A stretch of 64,000 nucleotides of DNA, from assembly GCF_037975245.1 (NCBI RefSeq), contig NC_092574.1, positions 7,812,213 through 7,876,212 on the forward strand, written 5' to 3'. Origin of the DNA: Apostichopus japonicus. Lineage: Eukaryota > Echinodermata > Holothuroidea > Aspidochirotida > Stichopodidae. The notes under the pieces were generated by a model. The model searched no databases. It saw nothing but the letters and a program-made list of their open reading frames with translations, and was not told the DNA's origin. Positions 22,040 through 35,274 of this stretch are shown one piece after another (position 1 is the first letter of the stretch; each line of letters begins with the position of its first letter). Both the position numbers and the translations under genes were made by a program.

Positions 22040-25000
22040 ATATGTGAAAGAAAAAGTAGCCATCCAATATAAAATACTGGATAGGTGACTTGGTACTTTT
22101 CTAGCACAATATGAGCTGCTTCTTCGCAGATTTTCCTCATTAGCCATACTAAGCATATAAAAGGAGAATTCTCGGAACAAGGCAAGTTTGATTCAGTGAT
22201 TGGCACTTTAGTCAAAGTGAATTCCGTGCGTCGTATGGTACTGGATTTCGTATTCAAAGATAAGACAAGATTAACATAATATAGAAACATGAGATACTGT
22301 GCGTGTACCTACAGTTAACACACGTACTATTATGTATTTTAAGTGTTTTATGTCGTTAATAAATACTGTGCCATATGCGCTGGGGAATGGGGCGGCGTGC
22401 GGCCTCCCCGACCCCCCCCCCCCCCTCACATGGCAAGTTATATTTTAAGACACAGCCACACAAACCCGTGAGCCTGTATACGATGGCAATACTTTAAAGT
22501 TGTATTACACAAATGTAATTAAAGTAGTGGACTAGGATAGCAGCATTTTGTATATAATCCCCCAAAACGAGTCAAAGTTGTCTAATATTAAGTTCTATTA
22601 TTTCACTTCAGACTTCATTTAAAAAAAAATTAAAAAAGTGAAAGTTTAAAAGGAACGTCTTGGAGGTATACTTCATGGTCTGAGAAGGACAGGAACTGGA
22701 GAGCTGGATGCATTCAGGCCTATATATTGTTTATACTACATTCAATACACATTTATTATTTATATACATTCAATGTATAATAGGCTTCTATGTATATTGT
22801 TATTGACCATTATCGAACTGTGGCTTCAAGAACGACGCCGTGCATTATTCGACTTGCGGTTCAAATTCTGATATATATTTAATATTTCTTTTTTGTCTTT
22901 TGACTAATTTTATACTCCAATAACTTTTGCAAGAAAATAGATACGCTCTTGCAATTATTGAGGTGTTGAGACCATTACAGCACGCACGTCATTTTTGAAG
23001 TCAACTACGAAATAAGCAGAGGTCACCATATGTCCAGATTAATCACGATTGACCAGCGGCTTAGCTGAATTGTCCCGATTTTCTAAAGGTCCTTGTGACG
23101 TACAAAAAATATCACTCTTTTTAAGATACGTAGGCTAACAAAGTACGCATGTAGTAGGCAAGTAAGCATCACCATACGTGACGGTTAGAAAGCATAATAC
23201 AATTACAAATATGATTGATGGCCGCATATTGACCACACAATCTTAGTGGGAAAGGGTACGTTTAGCCCTCTTAGCAACCCAAAATTCTTCTAGGGGCCGG
23301 GGGGAGGGGGGTGCACGCAGTGGTTCCACTTACTTTTCAACGAAAAGCGGAAATATGGTAACACTAACAGAAGTCGAGAAAATGGATTGTATTCAAAAGT
23401 CTGCTTTCATTGCAAGTCATCTTTGTCGAACGCACATTTCGCGAAACCAACTGCTACCATGCAGTTGAAATACCATGTCTGTTTTAAGAAGAAAGAAAAA
23501 GTTTGAAATAAATGTCTCTCTTCTAGACTGCCGGCGTAGACTAGTACAATCAATAAAGCATTGATTGGTTTACCATAGAAACATAACTACATATATTTAC
23601 AAATTTAGCGAGGAAGCGAAACATATTTTGTAAAATAATAGTTTGTACTTTACTCTTAGTGACTAAGCGGTCAGTTGTATTGTTCCAAATTCTGACGAAA
23701 GTCATTTTGTCGTTCCACAGTATGTTGACGGTTTCAAAATGTAATGGTGTGTGGGAACAGAATGCGAGAACGCAGCCGCGCATTTTGGGCCTACACAGCA
23801 TTGCGCAGTGAAAGGACATAATGTTGCACAAAACGTTGTGCCATAGACTACAGTTGGCTGACCCAGACACATGTTTGCGCTCTTCAAAAGTGCACTTACT
23901 AAACTCGGTAAACAAGAAAGTATCTTTGGAAAATAAAAAATAATCTTCAGGGAACTTTGACCCTAATGGGCTTCCGTAGATATCATGTTGTTATGAGGTA
24001 ACTGATTATTTACGTGTTCTCTTGACCACTCAAGGTGGTGGTTATGATATTGCTTTAAAATATGGCTACAAGAGCCGCCAGCGTATTTTCTAATAAGTGA
24101 GGGCGAGGGAGGGAGGGGCGAGGAGGGAGGGGGGAGAGGGCTAGATGTATGGGGAATATAGACCCGTTGATGAAATCTTATGCGACACTTTTCAAACCAT
24201 ACTGGGCATACATGCAGGCACCAATCTGCATGTCATAATGAGATCTAAATATGGTAAAGAAGGCCAAATCATATATAGGAAAACAAAACGAACATTGATG
24301 TAGTCACCATATGAAAGGGAACAGTTTATTGAAAAGTTCACTCATGTATATAGGTGGTAGGAAACTGAATGCAGTATAAATTAAATTGCACATGTTAACT
24401 CTTTTCACGATGAAAATGTAGTAAATGAAAATTGCATGTTCCCAAGATTGTATTTCATTTTTCTTCTTTTGAATTTTTCTTCCCAGTTAAAAACTTTTCA
24501 TAAATTTAACAATAATGAAAACGACTGACAGTAAGACAGTTTCTTGAACATCCAGATAACGGCAAGCGAAACTGACCACCATATAGACCCCATATTTCAT
24601 ATGTCCAAAGGTCATGGCAGTGTAGCTCTAGGTATGGTCAGGTGATAACGAAACACATATACGCAAACTTTATCGTACGCGTAGACTTGAAGGAAACCAA
24701 AAATTTGAACCTGCTCAAAAATTTCCTTAAAAGTTTCGAAAAGTAAGCGTATGCTTTCCCAACATCTACTAACCTGTAATTTCAAAGCATTGATTGGTCC
24801 CTTTCTCATAGTTTCAATATACAATACAGTCACAGGACAATACCCCCAAATTTTCTTACTCCCTTCCTCCCTCACATCTCCTCTACCTTTTCCTCAAATA
24901 AGTACACCTCTTTATTGAAATCACAGCAACTACAGTCTCCATTTTTCAATAACGAAAATCGCCTGCACTATTGTTTGACCCCCTCCTAAATAAATACATT

Positions 25001-27460
25001 TTTTGGCAAAGAATCAACAGCTGCTTCCCCCTTTAACCAAAAAATACCTGCTCTTTTTCCCTGAAGGTTTCCATCCTATGGAACTGACATGGTAGACTAC
25101 TATATTGTTTTGGTACAACATACTAAATCCTTCTATTAAGATAAGCATACAATTTGTGTCTATGCTTCGTTATCCATTGAATACAGTGAATCTATTACAA
25201 AACAAACCAAAACTTTTCACAAAATTTTGTTGAGTTGTACAAATTATATACAAACAAATTATAGATATACACAAAATCATGATCCCATTCAATTAAATGA
25301 GATTTTTAACTGAGAATAACGATAATAACTGAACAAAACTGAAATATTTTTTCTGTATTTGGTTTCTGTAAGGTAAATCAAAGCTTTTGTAATATATGAA
25401 TGACATTTAGAATACAGTCATGTGTGTTTTTGTACTGAATATAAAATTTGGCTTAGCTACAAAAAATAAAATGATGATAGCGGCAAAGAAGCATTTTTTT
25501 CTTCTATTATCTTCAATGCTATAATTTGTCTACATAGTCAAGCATACAAAATGTTATCTATTTACTTTAATACAATATGTGGTTTCTGTCTGCTATCTTC
25601 AAGTTTAGGATTGTGCTGACTACTAACTTCAGATTACTACAGATATACAGTAATATAAGTCAACTGTTCCAGTAACATGTTCTGTCTAAATAGTCAAGCA
25701 TACAAAGTGTTATCTATTTACTTTAATACAATATATGGTTTCTGTCTGCTATCTTCAAGTTTAGGATTGTGCTGACTACTAACTTCAGATTACTACAGAT
25801 ATACAGTAATGTAAGTCAACTGTTCCAGTAACATGTTCTGTCTAAATAGTCAAGCATACAAGGTTGTATCTATTTTTCATTTACTGTCCTTAATAATTCC
25901 TGTCTACTATCTTCACCAGTATTCAGTGTCTATCATAAGTGTAATTTTGTATTATAATTAAACCTACTACGTGATAGCCTATAACATAAATAATTTTCAC
26001 AAAAAAGGGTAAATAAATAATCCTCTCTATTTTGAGTACTTGCTTTGGGCAATGCATTAAGTACTTTGGCAATTTATCTAAGTACTTTCTATCATTACAT
26101 AAAATTTCGCTGCCTCTAAACAAACACAATGAACGAAAAAGTTATTTTACATACATTTGAAAATTACAAAATGGCTTCAAGAAAATATTTACAACCAGAT
26201 GGAAACATCTTTCAAACCAAAGATGTCGTCTACAAATTATCGATAGAAAAATACTGAAATCGAAGCTCCAACCTTCATGGTTTCTAAAACAAAATTAACA
26301 CTAAACTATATATTCATTCTGTTGGTAACATTATGGCTACACTGTATATGACTAAAACAGGCAGGAAAAATTAAATTAAAAAAAACAAAAAGATTGCACA
26401 AGAGAAATGGAGAACCAAATTCCATGTGACAGTTACCCCATTATATGACAAAAAAGAGATGACACAAGGGAAGAGTTCTTCTTGAAATTCTGAGAGTTAG
26501 ATATGTAAATATGGGAACTAAACTTGCCATTGGTGGAAAATAGGCAAGTTTATCATATATACATAACTATATTTTAATGTTTCAGAGGAGAGAACAATTT
26601 TAGAGAGCTCTACAATTACACGATGGAAGAAGTTGTGACAACCATGTCTACACTGTTACACAATTGTAAGTGCACACATGGTGTGGTGACAGGGTCCCTG
26701 AAGGTGCTGAGTAGGTGTACCAACAGGGGGACATGCATGCTAATTTGGTGTACAGACTGGGTATCTGCAAATGCTACACTTGTTGTAGCAACAGGGTACT
26801 AACAGCTAAACATTATTTCACAATAACTTCAACAGTTGTTCTGATCTCAAGTTTTGAAAATGAATAATGATGAATAATTACATAAAATGCAGTGCATTTT
26901 GGAAAAGAATATTTCATGTGAGTGTAAATCAAGATTAAACCCAATGACTTATGTCAACCAACCATGGAGCCATATCGCTTGACTTCAATTAGTCTACGGT
27001 GCAGAACACAGATGCTGTGGGTAAGCAAACAGAAAGTATGTCGCAGCCCACAGTCTAACCATCCTCCCCGAAATAGTACATATTAATGAAGAATGCTCTT
27101 TTATACTCTAGTGTCCACTAATAGCACAATCAATACTTAAACATCTACCTCGCCTCATCCACACACACACATCCGCATTCACATGACAGTATTCGACATG
27201 CTGGGTACTTCCCAGCCATGACGTGATAATATTAATTTTGCATTAAAAGATCCTATCATGCAAATTATCCCAAATGCAGGCTATTCTGAACATGATATAA
27301 CAACTAGGCTACAGATATTATTTAAAATAATTCTCTACAAATTGGCAACCTGAATTACATTGAACCACCACACTCACTCTAGCATTTCAACATCACTCAC
27401 ACACATCATGACAAGACCACCCTACGCGCAGCAAAATCTTTTACGGTCTTTTACCATTCT
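22040..27460. other. No gene recognised, except a tandem duplication
   Basis: A C run lies at about 22412-22424, purine-rich sequence at about 24100-24140, and a three-copy tandem repeat at 25527-25865. Several AATAAA-type signals exist on the - strand (for example the complement near 24912), so part of 24.9-27.4 kb could be 3' UTR of the MFSD6-like gene, but nothing decides where that transcript ends. Open frames here are short and lack domains. Confidence 0.45.
25527..25865. repeat. Tandem repeat, ~155-bp unit, 2.2 copies
   Basis: The block TAGTCAAGCATACAA recurs at about 25536, 25691 and 25847. The first two units are almost identical through TTACTTTAATACAATAT and CAGTAATRTAAGTCAACTG; the third decays after about 40 bases. 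Confidence 0.95.
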
Positions 27461-30400
27461 TCATACAAGGGATGTTAGGGTACCCTTACGTTTCCTACTG
27501 GAAGGATCTCCTTCCGACCCGATGGCGTCCAGACGTACCTCCAATTCTTTCTTCCCCTCTGATCCTCCCGTGCCCCCGTACGAACGCCCCGCCTTCAGCC
27601 AATCGGGAGGCGGCTGGAATTCCAACCTCATGACCCTCAGGTCTGGGGGTGTGACCTCCGAAGAGAGAAGGCACTCTTGGTCCTGGTCGAAAGATGGTTC
27701 CTCTGGTTGGTAGATGTCTTGGAGAGGCAGATGCATGGACCTCTTCCTACCGTGGATGGACGACGGTGGATGGTCGGGCCCAGGGGTGCCTCCTGGCCTT
27801 GTCTGGTGCCTCGGATGTGGCTCCATTGGTACTGCAGCTAGAAAGTGAGAGATAATACGGTGTCTCTTATTTTGTATATAGCCTGTCACAAAACATATCC
27901 CTTCCCCTTACCTCAGATCTCCTCCCCATGCACCCCCCCCTCTTTTCCCCTTCAAAGTATGAGACAGTGAAGATTAAAATAAAACAACACTTGAAATCAC
28001 TTACTGGAAGATGTGGCTTGATCGTCGAGAGTATCTACGAATTGCTTGTAGTCTGTTTCCCTTCGCTTGTTGATGGTGATTGCTATGAAGTATAGCACCG
28101 CACCCACCAGACTGACTAAGGCAGCAAATCGAAACAGCAATTTGGCTCCCAGGTACTCATAGATGAACCCCCCGATAAGAGCTCCAAGTCCTTTCCCTTA
28201 TAGAAGGAAAATAAAATAAAATGTTAAAACACAAAATCCTCTCTTGATATGTTATAATACAATCATTGATCACAGCATTGTCAATTATCCTTCTGTCCAC
28301 ATAATTATTGTACACTAGAATGATAGTGTTGAATGCCTGGATATATTTTGAATAAAATAAATGAGAATTGTAGGAAAAAGTGGGGGGTGCTAATCTAGCC
28401 ATCACAGCATGAAACTTTGTGAGATAAAAGAATTTGTTTAGTACCAGTTTTCAAACACTTGGCATGAAGATATGTGTACATCATTGCCCCTGAGTTTATG
28501 GTGTTCTAGAAACTTCCTATTTGACTAGCAATTATTAATATACTGTACGCATTGACTGTAATGTACCATTAACGCAGTGCAATCATTTCAAGAGAAATTT
28601 TCAAATTCAGCAAATCATGAGAGTAGTGGAAGCAGTAATGAAATGAAGAAGTTACTCACCTAGTCCCATGTATAAAGCAGTGAATATTTTAAGAAGAGAG
28701 TTAGCGAGGCCCGACGGAGCTATGTGGTTAGCATAGAAGGAACAGCCTGCCCATGAAGCACCATAGGTTATACCGTGTAACAGTTCAAATGGAATCACCA
28801 GCCACGGCATGTTTATGAAGGAATAGGCTACAAATCTCAGAGTGTAGCAGACCAATGCGATTAGTATGATACCATGATGGCCCACATGCTGTGCTATTGT
28901 CCCTGAGATGTATAGGAAGGGAACTTCCGACAAACAAGATAAAGTCATAGTTAACCCCATTAGGGAGTAGGGTCCCTGTAAATCTTCTAGATAAAGCAAT
29001 AGGTAAGTTCCCACGATCCCAAAAGAAAACCCCATCACCAGGGCTAAAGAAAAGAAGACGAGCACTTCGGCCCTATATAAAACTCTATTCAAATTGTTAA
29101 CGTTTTGCACCGTACTTTGGTCCGGAAAGCGTAGGCAACCAACGGAGACGGTCGCGACGCTGGTTAATGAGACCGACAGGTAGAAACAGGTCGAGAAATC
29201 TCCCAACGACGTAACGTCTAGTAGCATGCCCGATAGCAGGGCAAAGATCCCCCAGCCGACGGAACCCCAGAGCCGCTCTTTATTGTAACGGATGCGGCTC
29301 CCCTCCAAGAGTTCCATCGAAGTGGCATCCAGGATCGGGAATATTCCGCAACGGAAGAACGACGACATGAGAAGCAGAACGGCGATCAGGAGAAATGTGA
29401 TCCAGTTGCTCCATACATTAAACGTCCTCCTAGAGTTGCCGTCTTTGGCAATGGAATCGGAGCTGAATGAATTATCGCAGCACAGGTACGATGAAGAGGA
29501 GGAGGTGTCTTCTTTCATACAGCAGATGCTACATGTTGACACCGGGAAAGTACTCTCCACCACGACAACTTCTTCTTGGCATGGGGATCTCCAGTTCAAA
29601 GAACTCCAGATGCAAATTTCTGAGACTTGCCTGGATTGAGTCGAGGCCAAATGACTGCCGGTATCGACGGTGCTTTTGCATAATGTAGGTGGGATGGTGC
29701 GACAGGTATGAAATTTCTTTGTAGTGGAATTACCCGCAGTGGATATATTGCAGAATAGAAATTGTTCGTTAGTACTGACAAAATCTTCGGCCCCGTAAGG
29801 CAGAAGAAAGTTAGTCGTTAAATTGGTGAATGTACACGAAGAATGAGAAAAGCAGGCGATTGGAGAAAGTGTGGATGGTATGAAGAGAATACAAAAAGCA
29901 AAGATGGTCGCAGCAACGAGTGTTACCAACAACAGTACCTTGTGGTGAGTGATTTTGCTGGCCATGTATCCCCAAAGAGGAGTGAATAGCACAAGGGCCA
30001 TTGCCTCCGTACCCCGTACAAGTCCAACTTGACTTTCAGAGAGGCCTTTATGCCTCATAAAGACTGGTAAATATGGCATAAGGCAGGATAATCCTAAAAA
30101 AGGAGAAAGACACACACACAAAGATCATTGATAAATATATCTTCAAGATTGCTACGTTTTGACATACAGTAAATTAGCGTACAGTGACAAAATTCGGTCT
30201 CCCTACTACACTTTGCGTTAAACAAATACACAGTGTAGTATCATTTCACAACACACAATTTGCAAGTTGTATATATAATCTTTCAAACATTTCCAGATAT
30301 TTCGGCACAAGTTTAGTACTTAACTACTTCACCTGTTTCTTCAAGATATTTACAGCCTAAAAATCCCACCTTAGAACTTGTGTGGTGCCAATTGAGCAAA

Positions 30401-30847
30401 CCATTTTTAAATATTACTGTTCATGGTTGGTATCACTTATTCAGAAAACAATATCAGTACGAATCTTAAGTATGTATGTCAGATATTTTTTAAGGAACAT
30501 TGCCACTCAGAGCATCATGAAATACTGTAGGTATTTAAGAGCCATCTGCTGAGATCTGAGATGTCTAAATGTCAGATTTTTCCAAAAACCAAAGCTTTGC
30601 TGAAGGTCATCAAATAGACTTCCAGTTTGATTTAATCGCAGTCAATTAAATTTTACTTTTTTATTGTTCTTGTTGAATAACCACCTTTTATGTGCAGAAA
30701 ACCTGACCTAACAGTTTGTTACATTTAAAAATAACCCTGCCATGGTACAGGTGATGTAAAATTTACAAAGAATTGGTAAAATTTGTTACCTGCCAGATAA
30801 AAGAAATAGATAGCTCTGATGAAGACTTGCTGCTTCTTAATCTCCAT
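27461..30847 (-). CDS. MFSD6: MFSD6-like major facilitator superfamily transporter (4 coding exons, 686 aa)
   Basis: Coding exons from the 5' end: 30790-30847, 28660-30093, 28005-28196, 27461-27837, with phases that join correctly. The product is a 12-helix membrane protein of the MFS_1-like/MFSD6 group. Exon 1 (MEIKKQQVFIRAIYFFYLA) and early exon 2 give helix 1 and PYLPVFMRHKGLSESQVG; RLWGSVGWGIFALLSG and HGITYGASWAG are family hallmarks. A long loop after the third helix (about residues 105-245) has many cysteines and NLT, NIS and NST glycosylation sites. Exon 3 holds the last helices (GALIGGFIYEYLGAK); exon 4 is a 125-residue Pro-rich cytoplasmic tail. The exon 3 acceptor could be at 28196 or six bases further in, changing two residues. 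MFSD6 substrates are not settled, so none is assigned. Symbol is by family; the MFSD6 versus MFSD6L choice is not resolved. Confidence 0.88.
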
Positions 30848-31885
30848 TTTGGTTTTGAAAGTTGACAGTTGCAGTAAATTGCTAATGAATACAGAGTTGA
30901 ATTTCTTCTATTATAGTCACATGACTCAAACAGCTGCAAGGAATGAATGAATCATCAAATATACAACTCAAAATAATCGAATTATATAAAACAATCACAC
31001 TAATAATAAGGCCAAGGGGAAAAGAAAAGCAACACATGTATTATTTGTTTAAGTTGCTACATCTCAATGTGTGTTTTCCTTTGAATATACTAAGGCATAA
31101 TGTAGATCCCATAAGTCTGAACATGATGTCTGGAAACAGGCAAAAATTTGAGAGGATGAGTGTGATACTGTTACTGGATCAAGTCCTAACAGTAGGACAC
31201 CATTGGCCTAGGCTACACAACTTTACAAATTCTACAGTAGCCTAGGCCTAAGTCTTGATCACAAAAATTAAAAATAACCTATAACTAGTAGCCCAGCAAA
31301 GAGTTATTTGTAAGTTGCAAGTCACAGGCTACATTGGTACCGCAATTTGCAAACCGTCAATCAATGAACATGATAGTAATGTGATATTGGTTCCCGTATT
31401 CTCATATTCTTACGCCCATATCGCGTATTAGGTATCTACACAATGGGTATTACAGTCAATTTTTATCGTTAGTCCTAACATTAACCGTATGACCTATATC
31501 GTTATAACCAAAAGGATTCCTATGTTCAAACCAAAGAAACAAATAATTATCAGAACTTTGCATTGCTTATGAACATGTTTTTACTCACGATCTGATTCAT
31601 TCCCTGCAATACCATTGCTCATCAACATAATTAATTTCTGTTTAGCGGCTTAGATGATTTTTCGCGGATCAGTCTAAGCAAAGAGACTTTGGTCCGACTC
31701 GCAAGTTGAAAAGTTCAATGACTTATTAGTATAGTACCATAGTCAAGTGAGCCGTTAGTGTGTAAGTTGCAGTCATATCACTACAGTACTGTATCCATCG
31801 AGTGTACATTTGGTTGTAAGTTCCACCCGAGCACATTCACTGGTCAAACAAATGTTGTTTAGTTTGTTTCACACTACAAGAGAAA
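30848..31885. promoter_or_regulatory. Intergenic region between divergent MFSD6-like and TIMM10B starts
   Basis: About 1.04 kb separates the two ATG codons, which face away from each other. No coding exon or clear mobile element is seen, so the interval probably holds both 5' UTRs and a shared or back-to-back promoter. A non-coding 5' exon of the MFSD6-like gene could also lie here. No TATA box was identified with confidence. Confidence 0.5.
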
Positions 31886-34663
31886 ATGAATTTGACAATG
31901 AATCAAGCGGAGGCGGCTCGCCGAAACGTAATATACATTAATTAAACAGACACTACCATAGTTGCCAAGTTAGCCTATGAAGTTAGGCTTAACTTAGGTA
32001 TTGTATGCTTAGCAAAGGCCTAAGTGAAGCCTAGTAATAGGCTAGCCTAGGACTAACTACTTACTGATAATTTAATATAGCCTTAGGATTTTAATGTTAC
32101 TGCTACAAAGGTGTTCCCGACCAAGGGTTGGCTTAGAAAGGCCCTATCATGCCTAGCCTGCAGTAGTATTGCTGACCAAGGATACCTTCGATAACATTTT
32201 TAATGTAGGGCAAAGAAGTCTTCACTGTGTATATGAAGTATCAATCATCCAAGATTCAAAGGTCCTATGCCTAGGCAGTACTAGGCTAAGCCCTCCATTT
32301 GTTACATTATTATGTGGTACCAATTGGCAAATTTTGTGATTTTACAGTAAGATCATCAAGTGAATACCAGACTCACACAACTGTTTTTAAAGTGGATGCA
32401 ATAAGTACACCTACCAAAGTACCAAGCCATTATTTGCTAAGATACTGCTACAAAAATTCTACAGAAGAACGTTTGTTTGCTAGCCCTAGCCTATTGGCTT
32501 ACCAGTCAAAACGTCCCTTTACCAAAATGCCCCCGTACCAAAACGTCCCCGCTTTTGGTCAAAACGTCCCTGTTGGTCAAAACGTCCCTGTCTATCACAT
32601 TCATTCACAGTTGTGAATATATATTAATTTTAAGTTATAATTTGGCTAAGTTATCGGCATGCAAGTTGGATTACAGGCGCTAAATAAAATGAAGGACTAT
32701 ATCGTTTAATTATATTTGGTATGAAAAAGGTATACGCTATATGTTTTTCAGTGAATTAACGAATTAAGGAAAACAAAAAATATTATACAAGAGGTATTAA
32801 AAAGAATTTGGATACGTATACTATACAATATATATATATATATAATATTTTAAATTGAGTGAAATCACTTATGGTTTATTTTTTATTTTTAAGTAAAATT
32901 ATGTCACAGGAACGTGCCCCTGTTAATATAAAGTGTCTTCAGAAAAAAAAATAAACGTATGTGCTGTAGGAAAATATATATCACTTTCATCCAGCCCGTC
33001 TCGCATATTCCAAAAGTAACTTGTTGTACGTAGACAAACAAAAAATCTTTTTTATTCCCTTCCCTCAATATCGTATATATTCATTAAGAAACCAACTCGT
33101 GTTTAAAATATCCTATTACCCTACAGCCCTCTTGCATTCCCTTTTCTATTTATATTATCTTACCTCAGAAAATTATACTCAAAATGTTTCCTCCCTCATA
33201 ACAGGCACTTCCCACTCCTAAAAACTGTGTTTTCAACCTAAACTATACTTATCCTTACCCTTTGATTTGAACTAAAAACATCCACACTTGCATTCCAACT
33301 GATTATAAAAGCGGGGACGTTTTGACTCACGGGGACGTTTTAACTGCGGGGACGTTTTGGTAAAAAGCAGGGACGTTTTGGTCTTAAAAAAGCGGGGACG
33401 TTTTGGTAAAGGGACGATTTGACTAGATACCGCCTATTGAACCTCTCCAGATGGTAATGTGACAAGGATGATGTTTGAAGATTGAAATATGCAAGCCACA
33501 CTGACATATGTTACATTCATTCAATGATTTATGTTTCTGCATCTATTCTGCTGTAGAAAAATATATTACTGATCTTAGTTTGATTCAGACTAAGCTACAG
33601 TATTGAACTTATTAATTGATTGCATAATTAAAAGGGGGTTTGTTCAATGACTATAATGATAAAGAAGACACTACCATGTTCTCTTTCAAATTCTAATTCA
33701 GATGAAAGACTTTTTGACTATGTACAACAACTTTACTGAGTCCTGCTTCAACAGTTGTGCCAGGAACTTCAACTACAGAAGCCTTACCCCAGAAGAGGTA
33801 AACTAATAGTTTTTTAACTACCAGCCTTTTTTCTGAGACTTTTCCTAGTATAAATTGTTGTATCATTCATTCCATAACTTGTCAGTGAATGTAGTATTAT
33901 GTTAAACTGTGACTTCCGGCTGCATCATGCATAGGTTTTGACTCCCTCTATCTCTCACCCCTCCCTCCCAAGAGTCAAAACATACTGAGCTGTCATGAAA
34001 ATAATTGTTGTTTGAGTCCCACCTCAATTGATGCATTTTTTAGACAACAATATGTTGACACACCAGTTCATTAATATTGTAAGAAAATAAAAAAAACTGG
34101 AAACTTATGTGACATAAATCTGAAAAGAGGAATGCAAAGTTGTGCACTACTGGAGCTTGATTTTAATCAGTGTGTTCTTCTTGTAAATATGTAAGCTTTT
34201 GTTAGCCATGTCAAAATCCTAGTACATGTCTACTTGGAAATTGTTCACCTTTCAAACCCTTTTTCTTTTATGAAAAAAAATGTGTTTTTCATGATCATAA
34301 GTTTTTGTCGAATGTAGTACCGGTACCATTTTTCGCTTTGTGTGTCCTTAGCAACAGTGCACGGACCGCTGTACAGACAAGTTGGTCAACATAAATCACA
34401 GACTCATCTCTGTATACGTGGAAATCAATCCAATGAATAGACAGTTAGCATCAGCCCAAGAAACGCCTACCAAGGTAGACCAACCCCAACAACAACAACC
34501 CCTGCAAAATGAACTCCAACCTCCAGAGAGCCAACCCCAACCTGTAGGAAACTTGGCAAGTCAGGTTCAAGATGTCTTTGGCGAAGGAACAAAAGTCACC
34601 AAAGAGAACTCTGGTCACGTCATCACGGGAGGAGCCGATGAAGGACCCCAGCAAAAGGGATGA
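31886..34663 (+). CDS. TIMM10B: TIMM10B, small Tim chaperone of the mitochondrial inner-membrane import system (3 exons, 149 aa)
   Basis: Exons 31886-31927, 33702-33797 and 34352-34663 join in phase 0. The protein has two CX3C motifs, CFNSC and CTDRC, separated by 20 residues, the signature of small Tim proteins. The segment RRNMKDFLTMYNNFTESCF aligns with the human RNLRDFLLVYNRMTELCF region, and NHRLISVYVEI with NHRLMAAYVQL. In the intermembrane space this protein helps dock carrier-type precursors onto TIM22. The 42-nt first exon is chosen because its donor (GTAATA) gives the right phase and restores the RN before the DFL motif. The C-terminal tail after the Tim domain is Gln/Pro-rich and longer than in human (149 against 103 residues). 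Intron 1 carries a 935-bp MITE. Confidence 0.9.
32497..33431. mobile_element. MITE with 8-bp target duplication and GGGACGTTTTG subterminal repeats
   Basis: In intron 1 of TIMM10B. GCCTATTG stands outside both ends (32489-32496 and 33432-33439). Within each end the motif AAAACGTCCC (or its complement GGGACGTTTT) recurs: about four times at the left (32507-32590) and five to six times at the right (33312-33420), in inverted orientation. The terminal match is AGTCAAAACGTCCCTTTACC against AGTCAAATCGTCCCTTTACC. The interior is AT-rich and non-coding. An 8-bp duplication suits hAT-type transposition, but the termini are not typical, so the superfamily is left open. Confidence 0.85.
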
Positions 34664-34815
34664 AGTCGAGGAGGAAAAGTTAGCAAGATGGAATTACACA
34701 AGAGGAAGAAGTTGTCGGCCTGGCCAAGAGGAATATATATGGGTGAATTTCTCCTCCGTATTCTAAGATGATACAACATCTTGTCGGACAAATATTGACC
34801 TGTACCCATTCGGCA

Positions 34816-34821
34816 ATTAAA
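34816..34821 (+). terminator. Candidate TIMM10B polyadenylation signal ATTAAA
   Basis: ATTAAA lies about 150 bases after the TIMM10B stop codon. No AATAAA occurs closer to the stop on this strand. Confidence 0.4.
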
Positions 34822-35034
34822 AGAATGAATCTAGTTTCACTGAGATTAAATAAGGCACCATAAGTCAAATCTATAATGGGATTTATTTTACTTAAACATT
34901 CTTATAGTCAGCCAAATTCACTATTGGTCCACTACAACCTCATATGTAAGCTTGACAACATTAAGAGCAGAGAGAACTTTTTTGCATTTGTTTGTCAGTT
35001 TCAACAAGCCTACCTTGTATAACTCAAAAGTTAA

Positions 35035-35274
35035 GCCCGGGTCACATCTGCGCGATTCAACACGCGATTCAACTCGCAATACAATTGAAAGTTGAATCGC
35101 ATAGTTAGACACGGGTATCAACTTGTTGCGCAATAAAAGTTGCGCCGTCGATTTGGGTTGATTTGCAATAGAGCAATGTCCTAATCAGCGCAACTTCTCA
35201 GAAGCAACTTTCTGATTCGCGCGATTTAGTTGCGAGTTGAATCGCGTGTTGAATCGCGCAGATGTGACCCGGGC
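35035..35274. mobile_element. TTAA-flanked MITE, 240 bp, with near-perfect inverted ends
   Basis: TTAA (35031-35034 and 35275-35278) bounds GCCCGGGTCACATCTGCGCG at the left and its exact complement at the right; the inverted match runs for more than 45 bases. Inside each arm the motif CGCGATTCAAC repeats. TTAA target use points to a piggyBac- or Kolobok-type transposase acting in trans. The high arm identity suggests a fairly young insertion. Confidence 0.9.
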
